Shown here in pieces: positions 9,146 to 18,080 of a stretch of DNA of 32,807 nucleotides. Made by a program: the position numbers and the translations under genes. The notes under the pieces were generated by a model, which saw only the letters and a list, made by a program, of their open reading frames with translations, made no database searches and was not told where the DNA came from. Where the stretch lies: contig JASANZ010002011.1 in the NCBI GenBank assembly GCA_030849805.1, forward strand, positions 1 through 32,807, in the 5' to 3' direction. The first letter of the stretch is position 1, and each line of letters begins with the position of its first letter. The DNA comes from Sergeia podlipaevii (lineage: Eukaryota; Euglenozoa; Kinetoplastea; Trypanosomatida; Trypanosomatidae).

Positions 9146-12100
9146 TTACTCCGCATCGCTGTCATCATCAATAATGATGGGGCCATACTTCACAAAGAAG
9201 GACTCCGCAATAACCTCCACCTCGTCCTCGTCGTCCTCGTAGAAGGCGCCACCAGCCACTGTAGAAGGAAATGTTATGGTAGGGGGGGATGTGGCGTATG
9301 CGGTAGATGGCGTCTTCAGCGGCTGCTTGCCAACGGACACCTTGGATTCCCAGAGGTCGCCATCGTGGAACATCTTCGCCACCGCAAGATCGGAGGAGGT
9401 GGCGGTGGGAGAAGGATCCGTCATGTCGTCAGCGGTGAGGAAGTGAGCCTTGCTAGTGGTGAAACTGCTCTGGTGCTCCGTCACGTCAATCTCCGTTGCA
9501 AGCTGCAGGAAGTCGCGCTGCAGGCTCTTGTGGAAGTTCTCTAGAGAAAAGAGGTGATCCTTCTCCTTGAGAAGCATTTCAAAGCGGCGGCGTGAAATGG
9601 GCCTGCGCGTGGTGCGCAACGCCTTGAGGTAGCCCAGCGCTTGATTCCATTTGGAGCGGAAGTCTAAGACGCTTGCGGCATCCTCGATGCCGACACTAAA
9701 GCGCTTCATCTGGCGGTTGCACGTCACACCAAAGTATACCACACGGCCCTTGCCGGCCACCTCCGTCGGAGCAGAGTACTCCACCAGCGGGTTGAGCAGC
9801 AGCAGAGAGGCGAAGAAATAGGACGTATTCAGCTGCGACAGGTTTGCTGCCAGGACGGTGTTGCCTGGAGTAGTGGCGATGTTGCTGCTAGTGTCCAGGC
9901 GCAGCGGCACTAGAGCAGCCCCCATCTCCCACTTCACCAACGACGGGAACGCAGGGTTTTCCGCCACACGTTTAGAGGAGCGCACAAAGGAAAAGGCAGC
10001 GGAGCGGTCTTGAGCGCTAATACTACCTGGGTCGCGCACGAAAGCAGTGCAGCGGACCAGTGCCACAGAAAGGAGAAAGATGAGGATCGTCGCGTTGTCC
10101 TTGATCATCGAAATCACAGCATCCACCTCGGCGCCGTCGCGGAAATCGTCAACGAAGGCGTAGTCAGAGAGCTGCTGGCGCAGGGTCTCGAGTAGGGTCT
10201 GGCCCTTTGCAAGATGCTCCTTGCGCTGCACGCCACAGGGACCAATAATCTCCTCGCATGACTCCTGCTTCATTGTCCGCTTCAGCCATTCGAGAAAGAC
10301 GATGGTGTCGGCGAGAAGGTCGCTCTGAGTCGCAATACATTCCCCCGCATACTTGGTACGGCAGCTTGCAATGTGCGCCAGCGCTTCTGGAGTCTTGGCG
10401 CCACGGGGCCCCCAGTTGCCAGCCATCGCAGCCACCGCCACCGCGGCCTCTCCAAGCCCAATACCACAACCGTTGATGACAAAGTGCGCAAGGTCAAGTC
10501 GGAGAGGCATACGGCTCGCGATTTCGCCTACAAAGGTAATACCAGAGCCAGACGTGTTCGCAGCAAAGCACTTTTCGGCCAGATTGTAGAAGCCTTGCTC
10601 GAGCGTGTCAGCCTCAATGGGGGATACCATCTGGCGGGTAGCAAGGGCGGTTGGAAGTTCTGCGCGAAGGCACTCGAGAAGTGCTCCATCAATCAAGGAG
10701 AGGCTGTCCGAGCTCACGTACTTCTCAGAGAAAACAGCCTCAGCAGCAGGTGGGTAAAGAGCAAAGTAGGCACCACGTCGGGAAATACCAACGATGTCCT
10801 TGCGCTCTGCAATTTCGTCCTTTGAAGCCCACTCGGTTGTGTGTGACTCGAGGAAGTTCTCAGACTTGCTATGCACGGTCAGGCGATGCACCGTGCCCAT
10901 GTCCAGAATAAAGTTGATGCTCTCGTCGCTGCCATCAAGAAGGCCTAAGAGGGTGTGCATTACGAAAACACGGTGCTTTGTGCTGCTCTCATCCTCGTCC
11001 TGCATGTCTTCTTCAGAACCGCGGCCAGCGATCACACGCGTGTCCTTCAGATTAGCGGCACCGAGAGCACCACACATGCGTCCAGAGTGGGCGGTGAGCA
11101 CGTAGATCGTCTGGTTCGACTTGGCGTCAGAAAGGATGCCAGTGATGATCTTCGTTGCGACCTTGATCGCGTGCTCCACCAGACGGGGATGGGGCCCCGG
11201 GAACTTGCCACTCTTGTCCACGGCAACGTCAAGCACCTCCATCTTCGCCAGCGCGTGCGCGGCATCGTAGCTGAACTCCGTGCGCTTCGTAGGCTCATCC
11301 ATCTCGGCTGCAAATGCAGCCTCCTGCTCCTGGAAGTACTCCAGCATCGCCGTGCGGCGGCCACTGGAGTGGGTCACAACGTGCAGCGGCGGCGCTGTTA
11401 CATCAAGGTTGGCACTGCGACGAAACACGCGCTCCCGCAAAGCCCACATGAGGTAGGACTCTAGCGGAGTCGTGGGGGACATGCCAGGGAGCACAGCGTG
11501 TGTGAAGGGAGCGAGCGACTTCTGGGAGTGCAGGTACATGAGCGCGGTTGCGGCGTCGGTCACCCACAAGTTGCATCCCTGGCCCCCAACGTAGAATTGA
11601 TCGCTCAGCTCGCCCACCTCAGGAACAGCGGTCACGGCAACTCCCGCCTCCCCAGTGCAGTGGCGCTGCAGAGACGTGCGGAGAGATGCCGCGATGCTTG
11701 CAATGTGCTGGCGGTGGGAGAGAACAATGAGAATCTTGGCGTCCTTCACGCGTGTGCAGAGGGCTAGCGCAATGGTCATTGCGGTGTGAGGGCGGCGAAC
11801 CACTGTCACCTCGCGGCTTGATACCTTCTCGAGCTCCGTCAATGAGATTGCCTCCGCCGTTGCAGAGCTCTCCTCATCAAGAATGCCCTTAACGGCCCAG
11901 TCAACCTCCTCAAAGGACGTCTCTGGCTTCAAGTACTCGGTGTGCACGACGCGGTTGCGTCCTACGACAACGCCCTGACCAATTTCCTTGATTGCCTCAA
12001 GGTCAAACTTGAGCAGATTTTCGTCCGAAGCTGGGGGAATGCCGCTAACAGCGGCGGTAGCCAAGGTCGATATAGCGCTACGCTTATTGTCAATCAGGGC

Positions 12101-12262
12101 ACGCAAGTCGAACTCTAGCACGGCATCCACGGACGGGTTGGGAATACTGCCCGGGGATGTTGCTGCTGCTACAGGGGTCTCGCTGCCGCTGGTAGGGAGG
12201 GTTCCAGGGGTGGCGGCAGAGATCTTGCCCCCCTTGCGGCCTTGACGAGGAACAGCAGGCAT
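9146..12262 (-). CDS. DEAH-box helicase-like protein with degenerate motifs (probable pseudo-helicase)
   Basis: The 1038-aa product follows the DEAH/RHA helicase layout but not its catalytic residues. Where the P-loop (motif I, GxGKS/T) should be, residues 151-168 read 'VVRRPHTAMTIALAL'. Motif Ia-like 'ILIVLSHRQHIASIAASL' (about 177-194) is recognisable. Motif II (DEAH) is replaced by 'FTHAVLPGMSPTTPLES' (about 253-269). The second RecA-like domain keeps a motif V-like segment near 431-456 ('SINFILDMG'), but motif VI (QRxGRxGR) is replaced by 'ERKDIVGISRR' (about 486-496), followed by 'GAYFALYP' as in GxCYRLY. A helicase-associated HA2-like region follows (about 575-617, 'MPLRLDLAHFVINGCGIG'). 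The N-terminal 45 residues are Pro/Ser/Thr-rich and the C-terminus is very acidic. The ATG at 12262 is 84 nt from a strong acceptor. I infer an RNP scaffold or regulatory role without ATP hydrolysis; the actual complex is unknown. Confidence 0.7.
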   Translation of the reverse strand: MPAVPRQGRKGGKISAATPGTLPTSGSETPVAAATSPGSIPNPSVDAVLEFDLRALIDNKRSAISTLATAAVSGIPPASDENLLKFDLEAIKEIGQGVVVGRNRVVHTEYLKPETSFEEVDWAVKGILDEESSATAEAISLTELEKVSSREVTVVRRPHTAMTIALALCTRVKDAKILIVLSHRQHIASIAASLRTSLQRHCTGEAGVAVTAVPEVGELSDQFYVGGQGCNLWVTDAATALMYLHSQKSLAPFTHAVLPGMSPTTPLESYLMWALRERVFRRSANLDVTAPPLHVVTHSSGRRTAMLEYFQEQEAAFAAEMDEPTKRTEFSYDAAHALAKMEVLDVAVDKSGKFPGPHPRLVEHAIKVATKIITGILSDAKSNQTIYVLTAHSGRMCGALGAANLKDTRVIAGRGSEEDMQDEDESSTKHRVFVMHTLLGLLDGSDESINFILDMGTVHRLTVHSKSENFLESHTTEWASKDEIAERKDIVGISRRGAYFALYPPAAEAVFSEKYVSSDSLSLIDGALLECLRAELPTALATRQMVSPIEADTLEQGFYNLAEKCFAANTSGSGITFVGEIASRMPLRLDLAHFVINGCGIGLGEAAVAVAAMAGNWGPRGAKTPEALAHIASCRTKYAGECIATQSDLLADTIVFLEWLKRTMKQESCEEIIGPCGVQRKEHLAKGQTLLETLRQQLSDYAFVDDFRDGAEVDAVISMIKDNATILIFLLSVALVRCTAFVRDPGSISAQDRSAAFSFVRSSKRVAENPAFPSLVKWEMGAALVPLRLDTSSNIATTPGNTVLAANLSQLNTSYFFASLLLLNPLVEYSAPTEVAGKGRVVYFGVTCNRQMKRFSVGIEDAASVLDFRSKWNQALGYLKALRTTRRPISRRRFEMLLKEKDHLFSLENFHKSLQRDFLQLATEIDVTEHQSSFTTSKAHFLTADDMTDPSPTATSSDLAVAKMFHDGDLWESKVSVGKQPLKTPSTAYATSPPTITFPSTVAGGAFYEDDEDEVEVIAESFFVKYGPIIIDDDSDAE

Positions 12263-12908
12263 GATGATAGTGATAGGCGAAAAACAGAGAAAGGATAGAA
12301 CTATATGTATATGTGCTGTGTTGCTGCTGCGTATTAAGCCCAGCCCTGAAATTCAAAAAAAAAAAAAAAAGGGATCAAAGAAAACACACAAAAAAGACTA
12401 CGAGAATACTTCCTCTTCTTTCGTTCTTTCTTTCTTTCCTTCAGCGTTGTAGTAACGAAGAAAAGAGAAGAAAAGAAAAGAACGAAGCAAGAAAAGTGAA
12501 GTAGATAAAACAAAATGCCAATAATGGCAATCGAATGCTTGTACACAATATATAGGCTATAATGAAAAAGAGAGAGAGGGAGGGAGACCAAGAAACATAT
12601 ATATGCATATAGACTAAGGCCTTGGATGGCTCCGCTTATCAGCACGCGCATACATATCCGTAAATAGGCATGCGTTAGCGCTCATTAAAAAAAAAAAAAT
12701 GCGGTCTAGTAGGAAACCAAAAAAAAACATCTTGATCAAAGACAAGACAGCGGAACACCCTGAATACTTGCTGTGTGTACCATGGCACCAGTACCTCTTC
12801 AGCTTGACTCCTTCCATCGCATGAGGTGGGACGCACAACATCTCCTTTCCTCTTCTCTCTCTTTTTTCTCTTTGCAGGGTATATCCCTACTCTCTTTCAT
12901 TTTTTTTT
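12263..12908. other. Intergenic spacer
   Basis: AT-rich spacer with poly-A runs near 12355, 12686 and 12719 and a CTTT-repeat tract near 12420-12441 on the plus strand. I see no supported gene; short minus frames of 75-105 codons are hydrophobic, low-complexity products of T-rich sequence. Confidence 0.6.
12346..12370 (-). promoter_or_regulatory. Predicted trans-splice acceptor for the helicase-like gene
   Basis: A T16 run (plus-strand A16 at 12355-12370) is followed by GAATTTCAG, with the CAG at 12348-12346. This is one of the cleanest acceptors in the window, 84 nt before the ATG. Confidence 0.6.
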
Positions 12909-14522
12909 TTACTGACGGGTCCGCGTAGTCACCCAGAAGCCACTTGGCTCGTTGAAGGTGGCTTCATCCACATTCGCGCTCCACACCACGCGCATCCGCT
13001 CCTTGGTGCCTAATTCCACCTGGCGGCGCATCGCCGTCTCCCATTCGCTCGCTGCGGCGCCACAACCACCAGCCTTTCTTCCCTCTGTCTTATCATCGCT
13101 GCCATCCTCGTCGTCCTCTTCCTCTTCACCAGCCCCATTCCGGGCTTGATTGATCATGAGGGCGTCACGTCTCCTAATTGCATCCGTAAAAGTGATGCCA
13201 AGATGCTCAGTGATTGAGGCCGACACTCGCCGCACCTCCGCACGAATCACAGGTTCTGCGGCACCTTTCAACGCGGGATACATAAAGTACAAGTAAGAAA
13301 GCAGGCAGTTCACCTCAGCAGCGGCGTCGAAGTGATGGTCAAGATTCTGATCAGGGAGAAGTAAGTGGTTGAAGTGCACCTGCTCTCGCACTCGCGCGTT
13401 AAAAAAGAAAAACTGATTCTCAACATGCCTCACCTTGTAGGGCTTCTGACGCGCGCCTTGCCGCACCACCAAGCGACCCTCAGTGCTGGTCGGTCGCGTC
13501 CAGATGGGCAGCACCACATCGCCGTCAAGGTACACGACGATTCCATCGGCCGCAATCAAGTGTGTCTGCGCGACCGCCCCCGCACCGCCAAAACCCTTCG
13601 CTTTATGCGTATAAGGCAGACGGAACTTGAGCATGCTATAGGCTCCATGCAATATAGTTGTCCAGCACTCCTGCGCACGCATGTTCTCCCATACGTGGTC
13701 TTCGAAGTTAGGCAAGGCGACGCTGCCAGAGCGGATATCAGAGACAAAAAGGAGCGGCTTGTTCCGCTCCAAGCCCACTTGAGCAAGAAGCTCCAGACCC
13801 CGCGGCAGAGCGAGAGGCGGCTCGTACATGGAAGGAATATCCTCCGTGCCTCGGGCAACATCTAAGGTGCCAACGATGTCCTGCAGTCGCTCGTGAATCT
13901 CCTTCTTCTCCTCTTGCATAGATCCAAGTGTGATGTCTTCATATACTGCTCCAAGTGCGGGTAGAACCTCGCTGAGCCGTCGCGCGTTGATACCATACGC
14001 AGTGGCGTTAGTGAAAAACTCATTACGAAGCGTGAAGTTCGGCCTTGGCTCAAGCACCGCGCGATCAAACTGACCGGGGTCAATCAGCTCCCATGTATGA
14101 CGGCGCGCAAACATCTCATCTAGGAACCCCAGATGCGTCCCTGGAGCTGAGCCCGCGTAGACAATATGGTATGGCACATCAGGTTTGCAGTAAAGGCACA
14201 ACAGTTGGATCTCTGAAAGCAGCAGCTTGCGCTGGCCCCAGTGAACACAACTTTTTGTTTCCGCATTGCTCGAGCGATACTCCTCCGCGGGAAATGCGTC
14301 GTCCATGACTACTGGAAACGGTAAGGTGGCGGGATAATGGTAGACGGTGCGAGAGGCAGTAGAGGTGGCGGCAGTGGAAGAAGTAGAAGAAGAGGCAACG
14401 CCCTCTGTGGTTGACGCTGTTGAAGGAGAGCACTGTGCCTCAATGCTATCTGACTTGCTTTTCTTATCCTTTCTGCTGTTCTCTGAGGCTGGACATTTCC
14501 GCTTGAAGATGCCAGCGTACAT
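12909..14522 (-). CDS. VP39-like mRNA cap 2'-O-ribose methyltransferase (cap-4 type, MTr2/MTr3 family)
   Basis: The 537-aa product has the Rossmann SAM-binding site 'VYAGSAPGTHLGFLD' (about 121-135) and a K-D-K-E tetrad typical of this fold: K99 in 'GQRKLLLSE', D262 in 'FVSDIRS', K299 in 'MLKFRLPY', and E348 in 'TSTEGRLVV'. In trypanosomes VP39-like enzymes (TbMTr2/MT48 and TbMTr3/MT57) methylate the ribose of nucleotides within cap 4 of the spliced leader. The length (about 60 kDa) is nearer MTr3, but I cannot assign which. N-terminal basic residues ('FKRKCP', 'RKDKKSK', about 6-24) suggest nuclear import; a Ser/Thr-rich linker and an acidic segment near 465-478 are family-external additions. 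The frame is open 18 codons further to 14576, but those codons are the polypyrimidine tract, so I chose the ATG at 14522. This is a normal cellular kinetoplastid gene, not a viral insertion. Confidence 0.85.
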   Translation of the reverse strand: MYAGIFKRKCPASENSRKDKKSKSDSIEAQCSPSTASTTEGVASSSTSSTAATSTASRTVYHYPATLPFPVVMDDAFPAEEYRSSNAETKSCVHWGQRKLLLSEIQLLCLYCKPDVPYHIVYAGSAPGTHLGFLDEMFARRHTWELIDPGQFDRAVLEPRPNFTLRNEFFTNATAYGINARRLSEVLPALGAVYEDITLGSMQEEKKEIHERLQDIVGTLDVARGTEDIPSMYEPPLALPRGLELLAQVGLERNKPLLFVSDIRSGSVALPNFEDHVWENMRAQECWTTILHGAYSMLKFRLPYTHKAKGFGGAGAVAQTHLIAADGIVVYLDGDVVLPIWTRPTSTEGRLVVRQGARQKPYKVRHVENQFFFFNARVREQVHFNHLLLPDQNLDHHFDAAAEVNCLLSYLYFMYPALKGAAEPVIRAEVRRVSASITEHLGITFTDAIRRRDALMINQARNGAGEEEEDDEDGSDDKTEGRKAGGCGAAASEWETAMRRQVELGTKERMRVVWSANVDEATFNEPSGFWVTTRTRQ

Positions 14523-14982
14523 AGGACTGAAGTACTGGCAAGAGAAAGATAATTGAAAAAAGATGAATGTATACAATACAATGAAACGCAGTGTATACGC
14601 ACGTGTGTCACTCTCTCTTTTCCTAGAGGATAAAAATGTAGCTATCTAATGTGTGTTATTCTGATGTTGCACCACTCACGTGACGATAAGAAAAAAAAGG
14701 AGGAAAAGAAAAAGGGAGAGAACTGAAAAGATACTACAAGAAAAAAAGAAGGCGTAAAGGTTCCATTTCTGTCTTTCAGAATTCTCGAAGCATAAAAATG
14801 AACAAAGAAGTAGACCAATACACGCGCACACACACAAAAATAAAGAATTTTTTTCTCCGTCTTCTTGTCGCTATTCTTAGCAACAGCAATAGCAGCATTT
14901 CTCAACAGCAAAAAAAAAAAACTGATAATAACTATTTATTGTTACACTGATACCTCACACACACACACGCTACAAGATTGTC
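14523..14982. other. Intergenic spacer
   Basis: AT-rich spacer with purine-rich plus-strand stretches near 14688-14760 and a CA microsatellite near 14957-14968. No supported gene. Confidence 0.6.
14535..14565 (-). promoter_or_regulatory. Predicted trans-splice acceptor that sets the start of the cap methyltransferase
   Basis: The coding strand has a T/C-rich tract ending in TTGCCAG, with the CAG at 14537-14535. Splicing there removes the upstream ATG at 14576 and leaves a 5' UTR of only 12 nt before the ATG at 14522. Confidence 0.5.
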
Positions 14983-15753
14983 TCACCACTCAAGCGTGCC
15001 TTCACTCACATAGCGATTAATCGTACCTATCATATCCTTAACGTGCTGCGCCTCATCGCCTTGAAGACCGCGCGTAGACTTCCTCGATAGCGTAACACAT
15101 CTCTTTAAAAACAGCTTAAATTCCTCCTCGGAAGTACTACCGTCGTCCGCCGAGACAGCGGATTCGCAGTCTATCTCCTCCTTCCCCTTCTCTTCCTGGT
15201 CTGCGCGAGGGCTAGCAACCTCCGCAATATGTGCGGCATACACCTGTGACATGCTCAACGCCGCTGTGGTATTGACGTTCGTCTCTGCACCAGAGTTCGA
15301 AGTAACAGGAAAGCCAAATAGCATAGGCAAGTCATCGCTGCTGATAGTCGCGGTCGCTCCATCGGCGGCGGCAGCATCACCACACACGATTGTCCGCACT
15401 GCTTTACGCCACTGTTCCACAGAGGGAACTGGTGTAGTTGTATACAGCTTTACGTACATCTTCGCAAGAGTCACGAGCAGCCGTGCCTCCGCCGCATCCG
15501 TGCTCGTTGAGGCTTCCGCCAACGTGATGGCAGTGTGGATGCGCAAAGTGAGAGCCTCACAAGCAACCAGCACCCCACCAAAGAGCTTCCCGCGCACGCG
15601 CGCCTCTTGGGCAATGTCTTTGAAAAATGATTTCTTATCCACCAACTCCATCCATGCCTCGTTCATAGACTGGCCTTTCATCACATCCTCACGAGCAGAG
15701 CGCACGGCGTCATCGAATGAGATGACAGGATCATCAATGCCGTCAAAATCCAT
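14983..15753 (-). CDS. Unrecognised hydrophilic protein, 256 aa
   Basis: I do not recognise a family. The ATG at 15753 sits just downstream of a T9-AAAG acceptor. The N-terminal half is predicted helical ('DAVRSAREDVMKG', 'SFFKDIAQEARVRGKLFGG', 'AARLLVTLAKMYVKLY', about 15-110). Residues 130-215 are Ala/Ser/Thr/Glu-rich and probably disordered. A short conserved-looking basic helix closes the protein ('EEEFKLFLKRCVTLSRKS', about 210-227, and 'VKDMIGTINRYV'). There is no signal peptide, membrane span or catalytic motif. Codon use and composition match neighbours, and the frame is by far the longest in this interval, so it is very probably a real conserved kinetoplastid gene of unknown role. 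Confidence 0.75.
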   Translation of the reverse strand: MDFDGIDDPVISFDDAVRSAREDVMKGQSMNEAWMELVDKKSFFKDIAQEARVRGKLFGGVLVACEALTLRIHTAITLAEASTSTDAAEARLLVTLAKMYVKLYTTTPVPSVEQWRKAVRTIVCGDAAAADGATATISSDDLPMLFGFPVTSNSGAETNVNTTAALSMSQVYAAHIAEVASPRADQEEKGKEEIDCESAVSADDGSTSEEEFKLFLKRCVTLSRKSTRGLQGDEAQHVKDMIGTINRYVSEGTLEW

Positions 15754-16347
15754 CTCGCAACTTTAAAAAAAAATAGGAGGAACGTGTACGTGTAGGCTTA
15801 AAAGAGGCCGCGATACTATAAGTTTGTAGGTGCGACGATTAAAAAAGAATGTTTTAATGATAATAATTGTAAAAATAATTTGATAAGAGTGCAAATAAGG
15901 AGGAAAAGGGGGGAAAGTTCGTGTTCTGAAATGGATCCATTGTACGACTCTAGTACACCTACGATACAACGAGATCGTTCCGTATCGTTTGTTCAATATA
16001 TAAAAAGCCAAGAACGACGACGAGGAATAGATTTTATAAGGGAGGTAGCATAATTTGACGATACTGCAAAAAGAAAAAAAAAATAGACAGAAAAAAAAAA
16101 GGCTAGACGCAAACATCAAATAGCAAGCATGTAATAACTGTTTATAAAAAAGAAAAAAAAAATGTAACGACGCAAAATTATCTGCTGTCACACGCTGTAA
16201 GAGCAAGGGTCTAAAAAGAGAACAAAAAAAGAGTGAAAGGAAAAATATACGGAAAGCATGACTCGTCATACAAACAAGATTTTACTCGACTCGCGCACAC
16301 ACACAAACACTTCACCCCCACCCTTTACCCTTTTATTTATACCGCAC
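15754..16347. other. Intergenic spacer
   Basis: Very AT-rich with many poly-A runs (15840-15890, 16065-16100, 16146-16161). No supported gene; the 168-codon minus frame is a Phe/Leu/Tyr-rich product of T-rich sequence. Confidence 0.6.
15761..15773 (-). promoter_or_regulatory. Possible trans-splice acceptor for the 256-aa gene
   Basis: A T9 run then AAAG (AG at 15762-15761) leaves only about 7 nt before the ATG, which is unusually short. A weaker upstream T/C tract near 15800 could be used instead. Confidence 0.3.
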
Positions 16348-17592
16348 TCAGCTACGCAGAAGGTGGGCAAGAGCCTGCTGTGCGCGATCACCGTAGTAAA
16401 CATGTGTGGCAACAAAGAGAAGGGCACCAAGGAGGGAAGCAATACCAATCCACATGTACATACTAGAAAGAACCGTATTGCGGCCTCCTACCCACGACAG
16501 CGTAGACAAAGAAAAACTCTTCTTACCGCCAAAGCTGGAGACATCGTAGTGCTCGTTAATCACCATGACGTACTTACCCGGTGCAAGGTCTTGAGTAATG
16601 ACACGAAACAGCTTGCGAAAAGAAGGCAGTGAGGCGACACGTGCCCACACCATGAGATCCTCATCTGTTGAGACAGGAATGGCGTGGCCGGCTTCGCCTG
16701 CATACCAGCCTTCGTTGAAGTAGGTATCATTCGAGGTGATGATTTTCTCTGGCGGCAGATCGTACTCCTTGCTACGTGATGCGCTCCATATGGGGTGGTT
16801 AGTGAACTCAAAGTCTGGGAGCTTGTACTTGTGTGCCACATCGGTGTCCCAGGCAATACCTTTTTTCCTGCAACCAAGTCCATCCACGTGAGGACCACTA
16901 CTCAATGGCTCGTTCGTTCTCTTGGAAAAGGAAGTGCTGTCACACACAAGAGCACGTGTACCAAAACCGCTACTACCCTTTGGCGTCTGCCGCTGCTCAG
17001 CATCAGTCATCACTTTGTACAGCCTGAAGGTGTCATTGAACATAGACCACGGGATGAGTCCGGCAGGTGAGTACACACAGTCACGATACTCGTATTCCTT
17101 GCCGTCCACAAGAAGTTTTTGGGCACCGGTGTCATGAAGTTCACCGGGGAAGGCAAGGGGTGAAGAGCCAAAAAGGTGGCTAGGGTCAACCGACCTTCCC
17201 GCAAGCTGCGCGTCATGCTTACTGTTCGAAAAGCGGCGATGATTCTGATAAAACTGCGTGAGGCCATAGTAGAGATATACAGGGGCTCGTAGCTGCCGCT
17301 TAAGCTCAAACGTTACCTCAGTAACGCACCCTCTACGCAGCACCACAGACTCACCTGGACCCGCAGAAAATGAGAACGCCCTTTGATGATTATTTGTGGT
17401 ACATTTGTTGATGTGGTCATAACGAAAAGTCAAGTCAGAAGCGGTGCTGTTCGCCACCATGAGCGCAATGCCAATTGGGATAAAAATAGCAGCCACAGCT
17501 AGAAGCCATATGGCAACATAACGTGGCGAAAGCAGTGGCTGCCATGCAGGCAAGCGCTGCTGTTTGAAGAGAGAAAGGGTTGGCCACCGCAT
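16348..17592 (-). CDS. CDC50: LEM3/CDC50 family protein, P4-ATPase (phospholipid flippase) beta subunit, Ros3-like
   Basis: The 414-aa product has the family's two-membrane-span layout: TM1 about 24-47 ('YVAIWLLAVAAIFIPIGIALM') and TM2 near 375-398, with a large glycosylatable ectodomain between. Diagnostic motifs are 'YYGLTQFYQNHRRF' (canonical YYxLTNFYQNHRRY), 'GLIPWSMFNDTF' (canonical GxIANSMFNDTF), 'GIAWDTDVAHKYK', 'DLMVWARVASLPSFRKLFR' (canonical DFIVWMRTAALPTFRKLYR) and 'FGGKKSFSLSTLSWVGGRN'. These proteins chaperone P4-ATPases to the plasma membrane; in Leishmania donovani the homologue LdRos3 is required with the miltefosine transporter LdMT for phospholipid and miltefosine uptake. 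The ATG at 17592 was chosen because 36 further upstream codons overlap the splice tract ('FFFACVFFFSLCVC'). Confidence 0.93.
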   Translation of the reverse strand: MRWPTLSLFKQQRLPAWQPLLSPRYVAIWLLAVAAIFIPIGIALMVANSTASDLTFRYDHINKCTTNNHQRAFSFSAGPGESVVLRRGCVTEVTFELKRQLRAPVYLYYGLTQFYQNHRRFSNSKHDAQLAGRSVDPSHLFGSSPLAFPGELHDTGAQKLLVDGKEYEYRDCVYSPAGLIPWSMFNDTFRLYKVMTDAEQRQTPKGSSGFGTRALVCDSTSFSKRTNEPLSSGPHVDGLGCRKKGIAWDTDVAHKYKLPDFEFTNHPIWSASRSKEYDLPPEKIITSNDTYFNEGWYAGEAGHAIPVSTDEDLMVWARVASLPSFRKLFRVITQDLAPGKYVMVINEHYDVSSFGGKKSFSLSTLSWVGGRNTVLSSMYMWIGIASLLGALLFVATHVYYGDRAQQALAHLLRS

Positions 17593-18080
17593 TGATTGAA
17601 AATAAAGTCTATACTGCTCAGCACACACACAGAGAGAGAAAAAAAAAACACACGCAAAAAAAAAACGGGTCCAATAAGCACGTAATGTGTATAGAGGCAC
17701 TGCACCGCCTTTACAGCTGCGTCAAAAGAAAAAAATTCAACTGCAAATCTAAACGTAACTACTTCAAATATAAAAAAAAAAGAAAAGAAAAAAGTACATG
17801 AATAAAAGAAAGAAAGAAAAGCTGAACGTAAAGACACAATTAAAACCTTTAAAAAAGATAATAATAATAAACTACTTTTTAAAAAGAGAATGTGCATATA
17901 TGTTGGTGATATAGCATCGTGTAGCACCACACTCAGAAGAAACTAGCAAATCAAATAAAAGTAAACATGAGCCGCATTTTTTTTGTTTTTTGCAATTATG
18001 CTTTTGAATGCTCCCACAAAACTCCATCTACCCTTTCTCGCTGTCTCCTCCTCGCCAAAATATATTCGGCATTTTCGCTC
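17593..18080. other. Intergenic spacer
   Basis: AT-rich spacer with poly-A runs near 17640, 17656, 17729, 17771 and 17785-17820. No supported gene. Confidence 0.6.
17617..17665 (-). promoter_or_regulatory. Predicted trans-splice acceptor for the CDC50 gene
   Basis: Two T-runs and a CT-repeat tract on the coding strand lead to GCTGAG then CAG (AGs at 17618-17617 and 17615-17614), about 22-24 nt before the ATG at 17592. Confidence 0.5.

Noticed and set aside
12909..14522. Poxvirus-derived insertion because of VP39 similarity
   Set aside because: VP39-like cap methyltransferases are resident genes of all trypanosomatids, and composition and splice signals match the neighbours.
15763..16269. 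Minus-strand frame of 168 codons rich in Phe, Leu and Tyr
   Set aside because: The translation follows T-rich homopolymers of the spacer; no motif, and it lies in the expected UTR/splice region.
16348..17700. Longer 450-codon version of the CDC50 gene
   Set aside because: The extra 36 codons translate the polypyrimidine tract upstream of the predicted acceptor, so the 414-aa version is preferred.
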